From Halococcus salsus (GTDB taxonomy: Archaea > Halobacteriota > Halobacteria > Halobacteriales > Halococcaceae): a stretch of DNA of 64,000 bases. The translations under genes were made by a program, and so were the position numbers. Where the stretch lies: positions 1,229,216-1,293,215 of the forward strand of contig NZ_JAAAJC010000001.1 in NCBI RefSeq assembly GCF_009900715.1, read 5' to 3'. Below the pieces are notes generated by a model. That model was not told where the DNA came from. It was given only the letters and a program-made list of their open reading frames with translations, and did no database searches. This document shows positions 1-9,619 of the stretch, piece by piece (position 1 is the stretch's first letter; the number at the start of each line of letters is the position of its first letter).

Positions 1-143
1 CCCATCGCAACACGCACCTTTCGGGGACGTTCTCGTCGTGAAACGCGGTGGCCCGTTTCGCGAGGATGGGGAGGGTGGGAAGGGAAAAATAGCGCTGCTT
101 TTGAACCGAAATCCTATTGGTCGCATTCCTGGTACCATGTAGC

Positions 144-1730
144 ATGCACGAAACGGACGTCGTCACGACCGAAGGCGGGTTCGAGGCGGTCGCCCACGGG
201 GTGGCCGACGGAACCCGGGTTCCGGTCGAGGTTCGGGTCGCCGTCGACGACCCGTTCGACGCCTACCGCCGCGCTCGACGGGGCGGTGGGCAGTGGGACT
301 TCTACCTCGAAACGACCGGCGGGCAGCCCGGCTGGGGCTACTTCGGGGTCGACCCGGTCGACCGGCTCGAAGTCACGACCGACGAGACGCCGACGCTCGC
401 GGCGCTCGCGAACCGACTCGGCGAGGAGGAGCTCGCGCGTGGCTCCTGTGACGTCCCGTATCCCTGCGGCGCGGTCGGCTGGCTCTCCTACGACGTCGCC
501 CGCGAGCTCGAAAGCCTCCCGACGAGCGCGACCGACGACCGCGAGCTGCCAACGCTTCAGCTCGGGGTCTACGACCGGGTCGCCGCCTGGGAACACGGCG
601 GCGACCCGGACGACCGAACCACGCTCCGGGTCACTGCCTGCCCGCGGGTCGGTGGAGCCACGGCGACCGAGAGCGGCTCCGGGACGAACGGAGCCGATCG
701 GGCTGCGACGGCGTACGAGCGCGGGCGTGAGCGAGCGCTCGACCTGGTTCGGCGGCTGGTCGACGGCGACCCCGCCGTCGGGGAACCGCCGGTCGCCACC
801 CGAACGGCGCGGTTCGAGAGCGACTGCGGTCGAGCCGCGTTCGCCGACCGGGTTCGACGCGTCAAGGAACACGTTCGGGACGGGGACACGTTCCAAGCGA
901 ACATCTCCCAGCGGCTCGTCGCCCCGGCCGCAGTCCACCCCGTCGAGGCGTTCGCCGCCCTCCGGGACGTCAACCCGGCACCCTACTCCGCCCTGCTCGA
1001 ATTCCCCGGCGTCGACCTGGTCAGCGCGAGCCCCGAACTCCTGTTCGCCCGGGACGGCGACCGCCTCTCGACCGAACCGATCGCGGGGACGCGACCACGC
1101 GGTGCGTCCCCCGAGGCCGACGCGGCGTACGAACGCGACCTCCTGACCGACGAGAAGGAACGCGCCGAGCACGCCATGCTCGTCGACCTCGAACGGAACG
1201 ACCTCGGGAAGGTCTCCGAATACGGCTCGGTCGACGTCACCGAGTACCGCCGCGTCGACCGCTACTCCGAGGTCATGCACCTCGTCTCTCAGGTCGACGG
1301 GACGCTTCGAGAGGATGCGGGCCTCGCCGAGGCGGTCGCCGCCCTCTTTCCCGGCGGCACGATCACCGGCGCGCCCAAACCCCGGACCATGGAGATCATC
1401 GAGGACGTCGAAGCCACCCGTCGCGGCCCGTACACGGGCTCGATCGGTATCTTCGGCTTCGACGACCGCGTGACCATGAACATCATCATCCGGACGCTGG
1501 TCCGCCACGGCGACGAGTACCACCTCCGTGCGGGAGCCGGGATCGTCCACGATTCGGTTCCCGAGCGGGAGTACGAGGAGACGCTCTCGAAAGCCCGTGC
1601 GCTCGTCTCGGCCGTCGACGAAGCGCTCGGTCGGACGGCGGACCTCTCGATCGAGCAGACGGACCCCGGAACCGAGCACGACGAAGCGGCGGGAGCGGAG
1701 AGCGAACGAGGGGGGCCGGCGGCGCGATGA
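144..1730 (+). CDS. pabB: Aminodeoxychorismate (p-aminobenzoate) synthase component I
   Basis: Chorismate-binding enzyme of about 528 residues that aminates chorismate with ammonia supplied by PabA, the first step of p-aminobenzoate synthesis for folate. Seen in the sequence: the family blocks [33 protein letters not shown] and [11 protein letters not shown] in the usual order. The ATG at 144 is preferred to the in-frame TTG at 117. The gene overlaps pabA by ATGA, and a class IV aminotransferase gene follows, so this is PabB rather than TrpE. One oddity is the PIAGT motif near residue 314, where many PabB proteins have Lys (PIKGT); Ala is the state usual in anthranilate synthase. TrpE remains the alternative, but no trp gene is nearby. 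Confidence 0.9.
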   Translation: MHETDVVTTEGGFEAVAHGVADGTRVPVEVRVAVDDPFDAYRRARRGGGQWDFYLETTGGQPGWGYFGVDPVDRLEVTTDETPTLAALANRLGEEELARGSCDVPYPCGAVGWLSYDVARELESLPTSATDDRELPTLQLGVYDRVAAWEHGGDPDDRTTLRVTACPRVGGATATESGSGTNGADRAATAYERGRERALDLVRRLVDGDPAVGEPPVATRTARFESDCGRAAFADRVRRVKEHVRDGDTFQANISQRLVAPAAVHPVEAFAALRDVNPAPYSALLEFPGVDLVSASPELLFARDGDRLSTEPIAGTRPRGASPEADAAYERDLLTDEKERAEHAMLVDLERNDLGKVSEYGSVDVTEYRRVDRYSEVMHLVSQVDGTLREDAGLAEAVAALFPGGTITGAPKPRTMEIIEDVEATRRGPYTGSIGIFGFDDRVTMNIIIRTLVRHGDEYHLRAGAGIVHDSVPEREYEETLSKARALVSAVDEALGRTADLSIEQTDPGTEHDEAAGAESERGGPAAR

Positions 1731-2308
1731 CGATACTGGTCATCGACAACTACGACTCGTTCGCCTACAACCTCGTCCAGTACGTCGGCGTCCACACCGA
1801 CGTCGTGGTCCGGCGGAACGATGCGATCGACCTCGCCGGGATCGACGCGCTCGACCCCGACGGGATCGTCGTCTCCCCCGGTCCGGGGAGCCCGGAGTCG
1901 GCCGGCGTCTCCGTCCCGATCTTCAGGGACCTCGACTATCCGACGCTCGGGGTCTGCCTCGGTCACCAGGCACTCTGTGTCGCCAACGGCGCTCCCGTCG
2001 GCCACGCCGAGTCGGTCGTGCACGGGAAGTCCTCGACCATCTCGCACGACGGAAGCGGGGTGTTCGAGGGTCTCCTGGACCGGTTCGACTGTGGTCGATA
2101 CCACTCGCTCGCCGTGCGACGGGCGAACCTCCCGGACTCGCTGGTCGAGACGGCGACGACCCTCGACGAGGAGGCGGTCGTCATGGGCGTTCGCCACGTC
2201 GACCGCCCGCACGAGGGCATCCAGTTCCATCCCGAGAGCGTGCTCACGGACGTCGGGGAGCAGATGATGGCCACGTTCTGTGACCGATGCGAGGGAAGTG
2301 ACTCGTAG
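1727..2308 (+). CDS. pabA: Glutamine amidotransferase of aminodeoxychorismate synthase
   Basis: Class I glutamine amidotransferase of 193 residues that hydrolyses glutamine and passes ammonia to PabB. The catalytic triad is visible: Cys77 in GVCLGHQ, and His168 and Glu170 in FHPES. The oxyanion region PGPGSPES is also present near residue 51. The start codon overlaps the pabB stop (ATGA), which indicates tight co-translation, and the pabC start follows one base after the stop. Length is normal for TrpG/PabA. TrpG and PabA cannot be told apart by motif; the operon context decides, and one such subunit can serve both enzymes in some organisms. Confidence 0.9.
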   Translation: MTILVIDNYDSFAYNLVQYVGVHTDVVVRRNDAIDLAGIDALDPDGIVVSPGPGSPESAGVSVPIFRDLDYPTLGVCLGHQALCVANGAPVGHAESVVHGKSSTISHDGSGVFEGLLDRFDCGRYHSLAVRRANLPDSLVETATTLDEEAVVMGVRHVDRPHEGIQFHPESVLTDVGEQMMATFCDRCEGSDS

Positions 2309-2309
2309 T

Positions 2310-3209
2310 ATGGAGCGATACTACCACGTCGACGGGGAACTCCGGCCGGCCGACGAGGCGACGGTGAACGTCCGTGACCGGGGATTCCTCTACGGCGACG
2401 CGGCCTTCGAGACCCTGCGGGCCTACGGCGGGACCGTCTTCGAGTGGTCGAGGCACCTGGAGCGGCTTCACTCGACCGCGGAAACGCTTGGAATGGGCGA
2501 TTCGGTGCCGGACGAGGAGGACCTGCGGGCGCGCGTCCGTGAGACGCTCAGCGCGAACGAACTGACGGACGCCTACGTTCGTCTCTCGGTCACCCGAGGC
2601 GTGCAGCCGGGGAAGCTCACCCCGGACCCCGACGTCGACCCGACGGTCGTCGTCATCGTCGACGGACTCCCCCGAGGGGGCACGGCGGGGACGTCCGTCT
2701 GGGACGACCGGGCCGTCGTTCGCACGGTCGAGACCCGCCGTGTGCCGGACGAAGCCGTCCCGGCGACCACGAAGACGCACAACTACCTCAACGGGATCCT
2801 CGCCCGGCTCGAACTGCGCCGGGCCGGAGCCGACCCGGCCGAACCATCGGACTCGACCGCCGACGAGGCGCTGCTCCGCGACGGGGAGGGATATCTCGCC
2901 GAGGGCACGACGAGCAACGTCTTCTTCGTCGCCGACGGCGTGCTTCGGACGCCGAGTACGGACGGGTCGCTCCTCCCCGGCGTGACCCGGTCGGTCGTGC
3001 TCGACCTCGCCCGCGATTCGGCCGTCCCCGTCGAGACGGGACGGTACACGATTCGGGATCTCCAGTCGGCCGACGAGGCGTTCCTGACGAACACGACGTG
3101 GGAGATCCGGCCGATCGCCGCCGTCGACGGCGTCGAGTTCTCGGAGGATCCGATAACCCGCCGTCTGCAGGACCGGTTCGACGAGCTGGTCGAGGATCGG
3201 CACTACTGA
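2310..3209 (+). CDS. pabC: Aminodeoxychorismate lyase, class IV aminotransferase
   Basis: PLP-dependent fold-type IV enzyme of 299 residues. It converts aminodeoxychorismate to p-aminobenzoate and pyruvate, completing the pab pathway. Seen: the N-terminal block RGFLYGDAAFETL, the PLP lysine at about residue 155 in TTKTHNYLNGILA, and the C-terminal TSNVFFV and LPGVTRS blocks. The ATG at 2310 is one base after the pabA stop and is preferred to an upstream in-frame GTG at 2280, which would overlap pabA. Branched-chain or D-amino-acid aminotransferases share this fold, but position as the third gene after pabB-pabA supports lyase activity. Confidence 0.88.
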   Translation: MERYYHVDGELRPADEATVNVRDRGFLYGDAAFETLRAYGGTVFEWSRHLERLHSTAETLGMGDSVPDEEDLRARVRETLSANELTDAYVRLSVTRGVQPGKLTPDPDVDPTVVVIVDGLPRGGTAGTSVWDDRAVVRTVETRRVPDEAVPATTKTHNYLNGILARLELRRAGADPAEPSDSTADEALLRDGEGYLAEGTTSNVFFVADGVLRTPSTDGSLLPGVTRSVVLDLARDSAVPVETGRYTIRDLQSADEAFLTNTTWEIRPIAAVDGVEFSEDPITRRLQDRFDELVEDRHY

Positions 3210-3248
3210 CCCCGCGGGATCCGGACCAACGAGGGAAACCGGCGAAAC

Positions 3249-3256
3249 GTATAAGC
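3249..3256 (+). promoter_or_regulatory. TATA box of the HpcH/HpaI aldolase gene
   Basis: GTATAAGC is centred about 30 bases before the ATG at 3283, the spacing expected of a leaderless or nearly leaderless haloarchaeal transcript. It lies in the 73-base gap after pabC, so the aldolase gene probably has its own promoter. Confidence 0.6.
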
Positions 3257-3282
3257 CACCTGGAGAAGCGATCGTAGTCGTC

Positions 3283-4062
3283 ATGGACCAGCGCAACGCT
3301 TTCAAACGAACCGTCGAGAGCGGCGAGGTCGCCTTCGGCGCACGGGCATCGACGTTCTCGCCGACGGTCATCGAGGTGTTCGGCGAGCTGGGGTTCGACT
3401 TCGTCTGGCTCGACTTCGAACACATGGGGCCGAGCCCCTACGACAGCCGCGTCTTCGAGGACCTCACCCGGGCGGCCGAGGCCGGCGGGACCGAACTCTT
3501 CGTCCGACTTCCGTCGGGCGACCCGTCCCTCATCCGGAAGGTGCTCGATGCGGGCGTCCGGACGCTTCTCATCCCCCGGGTGGACACCGCCGAGGAGGTC
3601 CGGGCGGCCGTGGAAGCCACCCGGTTCGTCTACGAGGGCGAACCCGGCGAACGGGGCATGGCGAGCGGTCGCGCCCGTAACTGGGGCAGCAGCAACGCGT
3701 ACGTTCAGACCGAGGACGAAGAGGTGTGCATCGGGGTGATGGTCGAGAAGACCGGTGCCGTGGAGGCGATCGACGAGATCCTGTCGGTGCCGGAGCTCGG
3801 CTTCGTCTTCGTCGGTCCCTCCGACCTCTCGGTGCAGCTGGGCCATCCCACGGACAAGACCCATCCGGAGGTGCTCGATACGATCGAGGGAATCGAGGCG
3901 GCCTGTCGGTCGGCGGGGGTCCCGATGGGGAAGATAGCCAACGAACCAGCGGCCATCGAGGACGCCATACAAGCCGGCTATCGGATCGTTCGGATGGGCG
4001 GGGACCTCGCCTCGATCCGAACGACGCTCCGGGAACGGCTGGCGGCGGTCGAACGGGAGTGA
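3283..4062 (+). CDS. HpcH/HpaI family aldolase
   Basis: Class II pyruvate-dependent aldolase of 259 residues. Members cleave 2-keto-3-deoxy or 4-hydroxy-2-oxo acids into pyruvate plus an aldehyde; 2,4-dihydroxyhept-2-ene-1,7-dioate and 2-keto-3-deoxy-rhamnonate are typical substrates. Seen: His48 in DFEHMGPS, Arg75 in FVRLP, metal-ligand Glu155 in GVMVEKTG and Asp181 in GPSDLS, all at normal spacing. An aldehyde dehydrogenase gene follows, which could oxidise the aldehyde product; this pairing is inference. The substrate cannot be read from the sequence. A separate promoter lies just upstream. Confidence 0.88.
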   Translation: MDQRNAFKRTVESGEVAFGARASTFSPTVIEVFGELGFDFVWLDFEHMGPSPYDSRVFEDLTRAAEAGGTELFVRLPSGDPSLIRKVLDAGVRTLLIPRVDTAEEVRAAVEATRFVYEGEPGERGMASGRARNWGSSNAYVQTEDEEVCIGVMVEKTGAVEAIDEILSVPELGFVFVGPSDLSVQLGHPTDKTHPEVLDTIEGIEAACRSAGVPMGKIANEPAAIEDAIQAGYRIVRMGGDLASIRTTLRERLAAVERE

Positions 4063-4160
4063 TCGACCCTGTTTCGGGCCGTGGCGCTCTACGACACGCG
4101 TGGCGGCCGCGGGGGGAGCGCCATCGACACCGGACCTGTTCGTGTCGGTGCGACGGTTGA

Positions 4161-4168
4161 TTTTTACG
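4161..4168 (+). promoter_or_regulatory. Putative TATA box of the aldehyde dehydrogenase gene
   Basis: The T-rich box TTTTTACG is centred about 30 bases before the ATG at 4195. It supports the 4195 start over the in-frame upstream ATG at 4081. Confidence 0.5.
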
Positions 4169-4194
4169 TGATTGGCCCGTTCCCTCACGTGGCC

Positions 4195-5685
4195 ATGCAA
4201 AACGACTTGGCGACCGACGCGGGCTGGAACGCCCTCTACGTCGACGGTGAGTGGACGAGCGGCGAGAGCGGGGAGACGATCTCGGTCGAGGACCCATCAA
4301 CCCGTGAGACCGTCGCCGAGGTCCCCGCCGCGACCGAGGCGGACGTCGATGCCGCCTACGAAGCGGCGGCGGCAGCACAGCACGAGTGGGGGGCACAGCC
4401 GCCGGCACGACGACAGGAGGTCGTCCAGCAGCTCATTGGGGTCATGCAGGACAACAGTGACGAGATCGTCGAACTCCTGCGGGACGAGGTGGGCGGGGCG
4501 TCGATTATGGGTGAGACGTCGATCCAGATCGCGGCCGACCACGCGAGCGAGGCCGCGACCCTCCCGCGGCGGATGAAGGGCGAGTACGCCGATTCGAACA
4601 TCCCCGGAAAGGAGAACATCCTTCGGCGTGGTCCGAAGGGTGTCGTGACGGTCATCTCGCCGTGGAACTTCCCGCTCAACCTCTCGATGCGCGCCGTCGC
4701 ACCCGCCATCGCGGCCGGCAACAGCGTCGTGTTGAAACCCTCGACGGAAGCGCCGATAACGGGCGGGCTGCTCTTCGGCGCGCTCTTCGAGATGACCGAC
4801 CTCCCGCCCGGCGTGCTGAACGTCGTGACGGGCCGTGGTTCCGAGATCGGCGACCGCGTCGCGGGCCACCCCGAGAGCGACGTCGTCGCGTTCACCGGTT
4901 CGACCGAGGTCGGCCAGCACGTCTCCGGGATCGCGGGCGAGAACCTCGCGGTGCCAGCGATGGAGCTCGGCGGCAACAACGCCCACGTCGTGACCGCGGA
5001 CGCCGACCTCGACCGGGCGCTCGACGGGGCCACGTTCGGGTCGTTCGTCCACCAGGGGCAGGTCTGCATCTCGATCAACCGCCACATCGTCCACGAGGAC
5101 GTCTACGACGAGTACGTCGACCGACTCGTCGACCGTGCGGAATCCCTCGCCACCGGAAGCGCCCACGAGGCGGAGACGATAGTGGGGCCGATCATCAACG
5201 AATCCCAGCGCGACGAGATGCTCGACTACGTCGAGGAGACGGTCGATGCGGGTGCCACGCTCGAAACCGGTGGTGGGACCGTCGACCTCGACGGGGTCGA
5301 CGACTCGCTGGTGGTCGAACCAACGGTACTGTCGGGCGTGACCAACGAGATGGCCGCCGCCTGCAACGAACACTTCGGCCCGGTAGCGCCGGTGATCCCG
5401 TTCTCGACGGTGGACGAGGCCATCGCGATCGCCAACGACACCGAGTACGGGCTCTCGGGCTCCGTTCACGCCGGCGACCTCGACGTCGGCATCGACATCG
5501 CCGAGCGGATGGAGACCGGCAACGTCCACATCAACGACCAACCGATCAACGACGAGGCGCACGTCCCGTTCAGCGGTATCGGCGCGTCCGGCGTCGGAAC
5601 GTACAACAGCGACGCGTTCCTCCACGAGGTCACCGAGACGAAGTGGATCTCGATCCAGCACGAGGAACGCGAGTACCCGTTCTAG
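4195..5685 (+). CDS. NAD(P)-dependent aldehyde dehydrogenase
   Basis: Aldehyde dehydrogenase superfamily protein of 496 residues that oxidises an aldehyde to the acid. Catalytic residues are in place: Asn158 in SPWNFP, Lys181 in VVLKPS, Glu257 in MELGGNN and nucleophile Cys291 in GQVCISI. The FTGST block marks the nucleotide-binding region. The start at 4195 matches a TATA-like box and gives the usual family length; an upstream in-frame ATG would add 38 residues that look untranslated. It follows an aldolase gene that yields aldehydes, so the two may act in sequence. Benzaldehyde or vanillin dehydrogenases are close family types, but the substrate is unknown. Confidence 0.88.
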   Translation: MQNDLATDAGWNALYVDGEWTSGESGETISVEDPSTRETVAEVPAATEADVDAAYEAAAAAQHEWGAQPPARRQEVVQQLIGVMQDNSDEIVELLRDEVGGASIMGETSIQIAADHASEAATLPRRMKGEYADSNIPGKENILRRGPKGVVTVISPWNFPLNLSMRAVAPAIAAGNSVVLKPSTEAPITGGLLFGALFEMTDLPPGVLNVVTGRGSEIGDRVAGHPESDVVAFTGSTEVGQHVSGIAGENLAVPAMELGGNNAHVVTADADLDRALDGATFGSFVHQGQVCISINRHIVHEDVYDEYVDRLVDRAESLATGSAHEAETIVGPIINESQRDEMLDYVEETVDAGATLETGGGTVDLDGVDDSLVVEPTVLSGVTNEMAAACNEHFGPVAPVIPFSTVDEAIAIANDTEYGLSGSVHAGDLDVGIDIAERMETGNVHINDQPINDEAHVPFSGIGASGVGTYNSDAFLHEVTETKWISIQHEEREYPF

Positions 5686-5688
5686 CGC

Positions 5689-5707
5689 CCCCGGTCCCCG
5701 ACCGGGG
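5689..5707 (+). terminator. GC-rich hairpin after the aldehyde dehydrogenase gene
   Basis: A perfect 8-bp stem, CCCCGGTC pairing with GACCGGGG around a CCC loop, begins four bases after the stop codon. No T-tract follows, so a termination role is only suggested. The rest of the gap to 6085 holds no gene that I can support, only the next promoter. Confidence 0.35.
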
Positions 5708-6053
5708 CCCGTCGTGCGGTGACGACCGGGTATCGAGTCGTCGTTCGGTGACGGAGTCCCTCCCTCGCGAGTAGCATCCATCCGCTGATATCGGATAAAT
5801 GTCGAGAAAGAGTCAGAAGTCGAGATCGTTGGTGATCGCTGGCTGCTGATGGGTGCCGGTCGTCGTTTACGCGACCTCACGGTTCGGTCCCGTTCGGTGG
5901 ACGTAATGCCAGTAGCGTTGTTACGACCTCGTTGCAGCCGGGGAGATGCAACGTCGACGGAGGACTCTTGCATACGAGATTATCGGACCGACTCCCTATC
6001 GAAGGAACCGACCGCTGCTATCGGAAGACGAGGGAAACCCCTTCGAGACGAAC

Positions 6054-6060
6054 GTTTATT
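6054..6060 (+). promoter_or_regulatory. TATA box of the VOC protein gene
   Basis: GTTTATTG-like sequence about 29 bases before the ATG at 6086. It favours that start over longer in-frame alternatives that begin near 5849. Confidence 0.5.
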
Positions 6061-6085
6061 GTCCCATCGAGCTAGGTATCACGGA

Positions 6086-6652
6086 ATGACACCGGAAATC
6101 CACTCCCTGGGCCACGTCGCGCTCGAAACCCCCGACCTGGATGCATCGTTGTACTTCTTTCGCGACTCGGTGGGGTTGGAGGAGGTCGCACGGGTCGACG
6201 ACACCGTCTATCTCAGGGGTGTCGACGAGTTCGACCACCACTCGCTCAGCCTGACCGCCGCCGAGGAACCGGGTGTCGACCACATCGGCTGGCAAACGGT
6301 CGACCACATCGAGATCGAGGCGAGCGACGCGGACGAGATGGCCGATTTCCTGAAGACGCTCGGCTACGAGGAGGTGCGCACCACCGAACACCACGGGACT
6401 TCGTACGAACTCCAACCCGCCGACTGGGAGGGCCCGATCATCGAACTCCACACCGTCGAGGGCGAGGAGACGCCGGGCATCAACCACATCGCCTTCGCGA
6501 CCGACGACATCGAGGACGTCACGCAGACCCTAAAGAACGAGGACGTCGATCAGGTCTCCGATCCCTACTACGTCGAGAAGACGGGTCGGACGATCACCAA
6601 CTTCCGGGACCCCGACGGCCGCCGGTTTCAGGCGGTCTCGTCCGAGGAGTAG
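6086..6652 (+). CDS. VOC family (glyoxalase/dioxygenase-like) protein
   Basis: Vicinal-oxygen-chelate protein of 188 residues. The N-terminal module carries the family opening HVALETPDLDASLYFF, and a second beta-alpha module restarts at GINHIAFATDDIEDV and ends with NFRDPDGRRFQ. This two-module layout is that of extradiol (catechol 2,3-) dioxygenases and related metal-dependent enzymes, although the chain is short for a full bacterial-type dioxygenase of about 300 residues. The start at 6086 is supported by the TATA box upstream; sequence before it is not convincing protein. The upstream aldolase and aldehyde dehydrogenase would fit aromatic catabolism, but that link is inference. Confidence 0.75.
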   Translation: MTPEIHSLGHVALETPDLDASLYFFRDSVGLEEVARVDDTVYLRGVDEFDHHSLSLTAAEEPGVDHIGWQTVDHIEIEASDADEMADFLKTLGYEEVRTTEHHGTSYELQPADWEGPIIELHTVEGEETPGINHIAFATDDIEDVTQTLKNEDVDQVSDPYYVEKTGRTITNFRDPDGRRFQAVSSEE

Positions 6653-7456
6653 CCAACTACACGACCGGTTCTTCGTTCATCGTGAGTTCGCCGATAGGTG
6701 GGAGCGAAGCCACGAGCATCGCTGGAAACCCGACCAGTATCGCCCGCTCTGCTCGCTGGGGGAACGTTTCCCGACGGGGACGAGTTCCTGGCAGTGTCTC
6801 TGTACGATGGTGGTGCTCGTATCAGACAAGAATATCTGAGGCCACCATGCCGACGACATCGCGTGCAGCAAGAGGTTGGCGTCGATCTCGATGAACGTCA
6901 CGGGACAGTGATAACAGCCGCTCGTGAAACGATACCAACGGATAACCAGGGTATTCGTTTCGGTGAACGGCTCGTGGTAGTACGTCAAATAAGTCGGATC
7001 CATCGCCAGAAGTCTTCGACGACCGACCCGATCCGGTGTCGGTGTTCTCGTTCTCGGAAGGCTCAGTTCGATCTGTTCGATCGAACGAGCCGAGGAGTAT
7101 CGCTCTTCCAGCGGTTCTGTATCGCTTGTGGTCTCATTCTCAATGCGGCCTCCCTCCCCGTGAGGACTGACGACAACTATGAGATACTGTGCAAGTACTT
7201 TCGACTCGTCTTTGAACAGCTATCCGGAATCAATCTCAAAATTTTCTGTCTGTGATCGTCCGCAGGTCGGTCGTCACTCCGGAGATACAGCGAGGTTGTT
7301 GTCGATGAGCAGGTCGTCAACGTTGTGGCTACTGCTGTGACTTTGAGTGCTGTCACCGATTTCAGGTGCGCTCGCTTCACTCCGTACGAACGGTATCGCT
7401 CTATTCCTCGGGTCGACTCGATCCAGTCGGGAGGAGTTCTCGTCGGAGGGTGCTCG
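6653..7456. other. Gene-poor stretch of about 800 bases
   Basis: No open frame here has haloarchaeal composition or a recognisable motif. One minus-strand reading near 6660-6720 gives a hydrophobic segment (RAILVGFPAMLVASLPP) with stops either side, which could be the trace of a decayed membrane protein. I cannot support more than that. GC content is visibly lower than in the flanking genes. Confidence 0.4.
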
Positions 7457-8272
7457 TTACTCTTCGGCCGGGCGCTGGATATCCTGGAGACCGTGGGACA
7501 GCAATCGGTGGGCGATCATCACCAACCCGTTCGAAAAGCCGCGGCCGTACACCGCCCGGTCGGTCGGTCCGTCGTACTCGTCGGGGACTCGCGAGCTCAC
7601 GAGGAGTGCGGTCCGGTCGACCATCAACAGTACTCCGACCGAGACGTCTTCCCGTTCCGCGGTGGGCTTTTCGAGCCACGTGAGTCCGCTTTCGAACACC
7701 GTCGCCCCTGGGACACGACGCTGAATCGCTTCGCGTGCTTCCGACCGCATCGCGCCGATGACGACGTCGACCCCAGCATCGGCGGTCTCTCGGAGGGTTT
7801 CGTAGAGCTCGTTGGTGAGCACGGCTCTCGACCCGACGACTATGACTACCTCCCCGTTTCCGGCGCGTATCATCTCGTTCGCACGCGCCGCGATCGAGGA
7901 CGCACCGGTGAGGGACCAGACCTCGTGTGCATCTCGGTCGTCGCTTCCCGCTCGACTTCCGATACCGTGAAGCGCCTGGTCCAGCTCGTCGATGCGGGAC
8001 GAGTAGCGGTTCGCGAGAACGGTGACTGCCTCGTCGACCCCGACGGCGCGGAAGTACTGTGGATTTCCCTGGTGGACCTCCACCAACCCCTGGGATTCGA
8101 GCACGCGAACGGCCTCGTAGACGCGGGTACGAGGGACGTCCGACGTCTCACTGATCTCCCTCGCCGTCCCGGACGGGAGCCTCGTCAGTGCCGTGAAACA
8201 CCTCGCTTCGTACTCCTTGAGACCGAGGTTCTGCAACAGTTCGATCGCCTTCTCTTCGACGGCGCTTGTCAT
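7457..8272 (-). CDS. TrmB-like transcriptional regulator
   Basis: Regulator of 271 residues. Residues about 8-75 form a winged helix of the TrmB type (NLGLKEYEARCFTAL, then SDVPRTRVYEAVRVLESQGL). The remainder resembles the phospholipase-D-like or sugar-sensing part of the family (EMIRAGNGEVVIVVGSRAVL). TrmB proteins act as sugar-responsive repressors or activators in archaea. The ATG at 8272 puts the helix-turn-helix at the N-terminus as usual; the frame stays open far upstream but that part is arginine-rich and not protein-like. A TATA box inside an inverted repeat lies upstream, which suggests autoregulation. The target genes are not evident. Confidence 0.82.
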   Translation of the reverse strand: MTSAVEEKAIELLQNLGLKEYEARCFTALTRLPSGTAREISETSDVPRTRVYEAVRVLESQGLVEVHQGNPQYFRAVGVDEAVTVLANRYSSRIDELDQALHGIGSRAGSDDRDAHEVWSLTGASSIAARANEMIRAGNGEVVIVVGSRAVLTNELYETLRETADAGVDVVIGAMRSEAREAIQRRVPGATVFESGLTWLEKPTAEREDVSVGVLLMVDRTALLVSSRVPDEYDGPTDRAVYGRGFSNGLVMIAHRLLSHGLQDIQRPAEE

Positions 8273-8300
8273 GATCCAACCACCGTCTGACCAGTTTCCC

Positions 8301-8336
8301 GCAGACGTGTATATATTTTCACTCCGAGACGTCTGC
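8301..8336 (-). promoter_or_regulatory. TATA box enclosed by an inverted repeat, TrmB-like gene promoter
   Basis: GCAGACGT at 8301-8308 is repeated inverted as ACGTCTGC at 8329-8336, a perfect 8-bp pair with a 20-base spacer. The spacer contains the run GTATATATTTTC, which read on the minus strand is a strong TATA box about 40 bases before the ATG at 8272. This arrangement is that of an operator controlling TBP/TFB access. Confidence 0.5.
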
Positions 8337-8490
8337 TTTTTCTGAGAAGGTACATACAGGATGGACGCCCCCATCGAAAGCCGATCCCGACTGTGACCCG
8401 GATCCTCACATAAGTACTTAGTAGGCGAACAAGAAGGAACGGGCGGCACCCGATCGGCACTTCCAACCACCGTGCCGGCCGGCGTGCCAC

Positions 8491-9168
8491 CTATCGTACT
8501 TTCGGGGTGCCTCTCGAAGCGGGAGCCCACAGCGTATCGAACACACCGCTTTCGAGGAGGTTCGAGAGGCCACGACGGAGGCGTTCGGAGGCTGCCTGGT
8601 CGGAGATGCCACACTCGGCGGCGAGCTCGACCATGCTGGTTCGGCGTGGAACCTCGAAGTAGCCACGTTCGACGGCCAACGCAACGATCTCGCGTTGCGA
8701 CGGGGTCAGCGGCTGGGAGCGACGGTCCGAACCCGTGCCGGCATCGGTCAGGCTGCTCAACGAGAACCCCATCCCCCGTTCGGAGCACCGTTCCCGATAC
8801 GTCCGCAAGGCCTCCTGGTCCGGGAACTCCATCCGGGTCGTCGCACCGTGACGCGTGACGGTCGAGGCGAGGAGCACACCACCGACGGCGGTCCAGTCCC
8901 AGTACGTGGTCGTCGAGGCGGGCAGACGGAGCTGGCAGCGTTCCTGGCCGTCCTCCGAACGGAGGTGCCGGATCACCGTCGCGGTATCCGACCGTTCGAG
9001 CGCGGCTTCGAACGTCGGCCAGTGGTCCGTCTCGGCCCAGAACGTCACCAGGAGAGTGTCGGGAGCGCACGCCACGACGTGTTCGATCTCGAGTCGGAGG
9101 TCGGACACCCGTTCGAAGAGCGGGTCGTACACTGGGGTATCGAGGTGGTAGGTCGCGACGAGACTCAT
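8491..9168 (-). CDS. HTH-10 (bacterio-opsin activator-like) regulator
   Basis: Protein of 225 residues. The C-terminal 55 residues are a classic haloarchaeal HTH-10 domain: LTPSQREIVALAVERGYFEV, then VELAAECGISDQAASERLRR. The N-terminal 150 residues form an effector domain of the kind that precedes HTH-10 in Bat-like regulators, with no cofactor motif that I can identify. The ATG at 9168 (MSLVATYHLD) is chosen because the 31 residues upstream are low-complexity. It is transcribed alone, in the same direction as the TrmB-like gene but 219 bases away. Confidence 0.82.
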   Translation of the reverse strand: MSLVATYHLDTPVYDPLFERVSDLRLEIEHVVACAPDTLLVTFWAETDHWPTFEAALERSDTATVIRHLRSEDGQERCQLRLPASTTTYWDWTAVGGVLLASTVTRHGATTRMEFPDQEALRTYRERCSERGMGFSLSSLTDAGTGSDRRSQPLTPSQREIVALAVERGYFEVPRRTSMVELAAECGISDQAASERLRRGLSNLLESGVFDTLWAPASRGTPKVR

Positions 9169-9619
9169 CCCCCCGTCGCTCCCCCCATCCCGCTCGATGC
9201 CGATGGCGAGTCTGTTCGGAGCGCACGAGTCACGGGTTTCAGTGTGGAGATCGCCGTCCACTGCGTTGCATACACCATTCCAACCACCCCTTGAGCCCGC
9301 TCGGGACAGATGCCTTCCACCCTCCAGTTACATTGTATGTGGGTTTTGTCATGCAGTTCCGGAATCCACGAAATAGTGCGCCGTCTGGCGGTTTTCTTTC
9401 ACATCTGTTCCGCTCGTGAAACCATTGTCTGATAAAATCGCTTGAACACACAATTTCAACGTCCGGATTCCGGAAACTATCGTTGGTGGTTTTGGGTTCG
9501 TCTCGATATTTAGTGCTCGGTCGCGAAACGTACGGCTATCACGGGACGGACGGTACGGAACACCCGCCGCTGACGAAACGATTATGCTACCGCTCGCGTG
9601 TACCTCCGTGTGCATCACG
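9169..9619. other. AT-richer intergenic stretch
   Basis: About 450 bases between divergent genes, with TA-rich tracts (for example TAAAATCG near 9434 and ATATTTAG near 9506). It probably holds promoters for both neighbours. I see no gene or repeat in it. Confidence 0.5.

Noticed and set aside
114-1679. Long open frame on the minus strand across pabB
   Set aside because: It mirrors the pabB codons, is arginine- and valine-rich without motifs, and shares no promoter. GC-rich DNA keeps antisense frames open.
6677-7003. Minus-strand frame of 108 codons
   Set aside because: High Trp, Cys and His content, no family motif, and no promoter. It looks like chance in AT-richer DNA.
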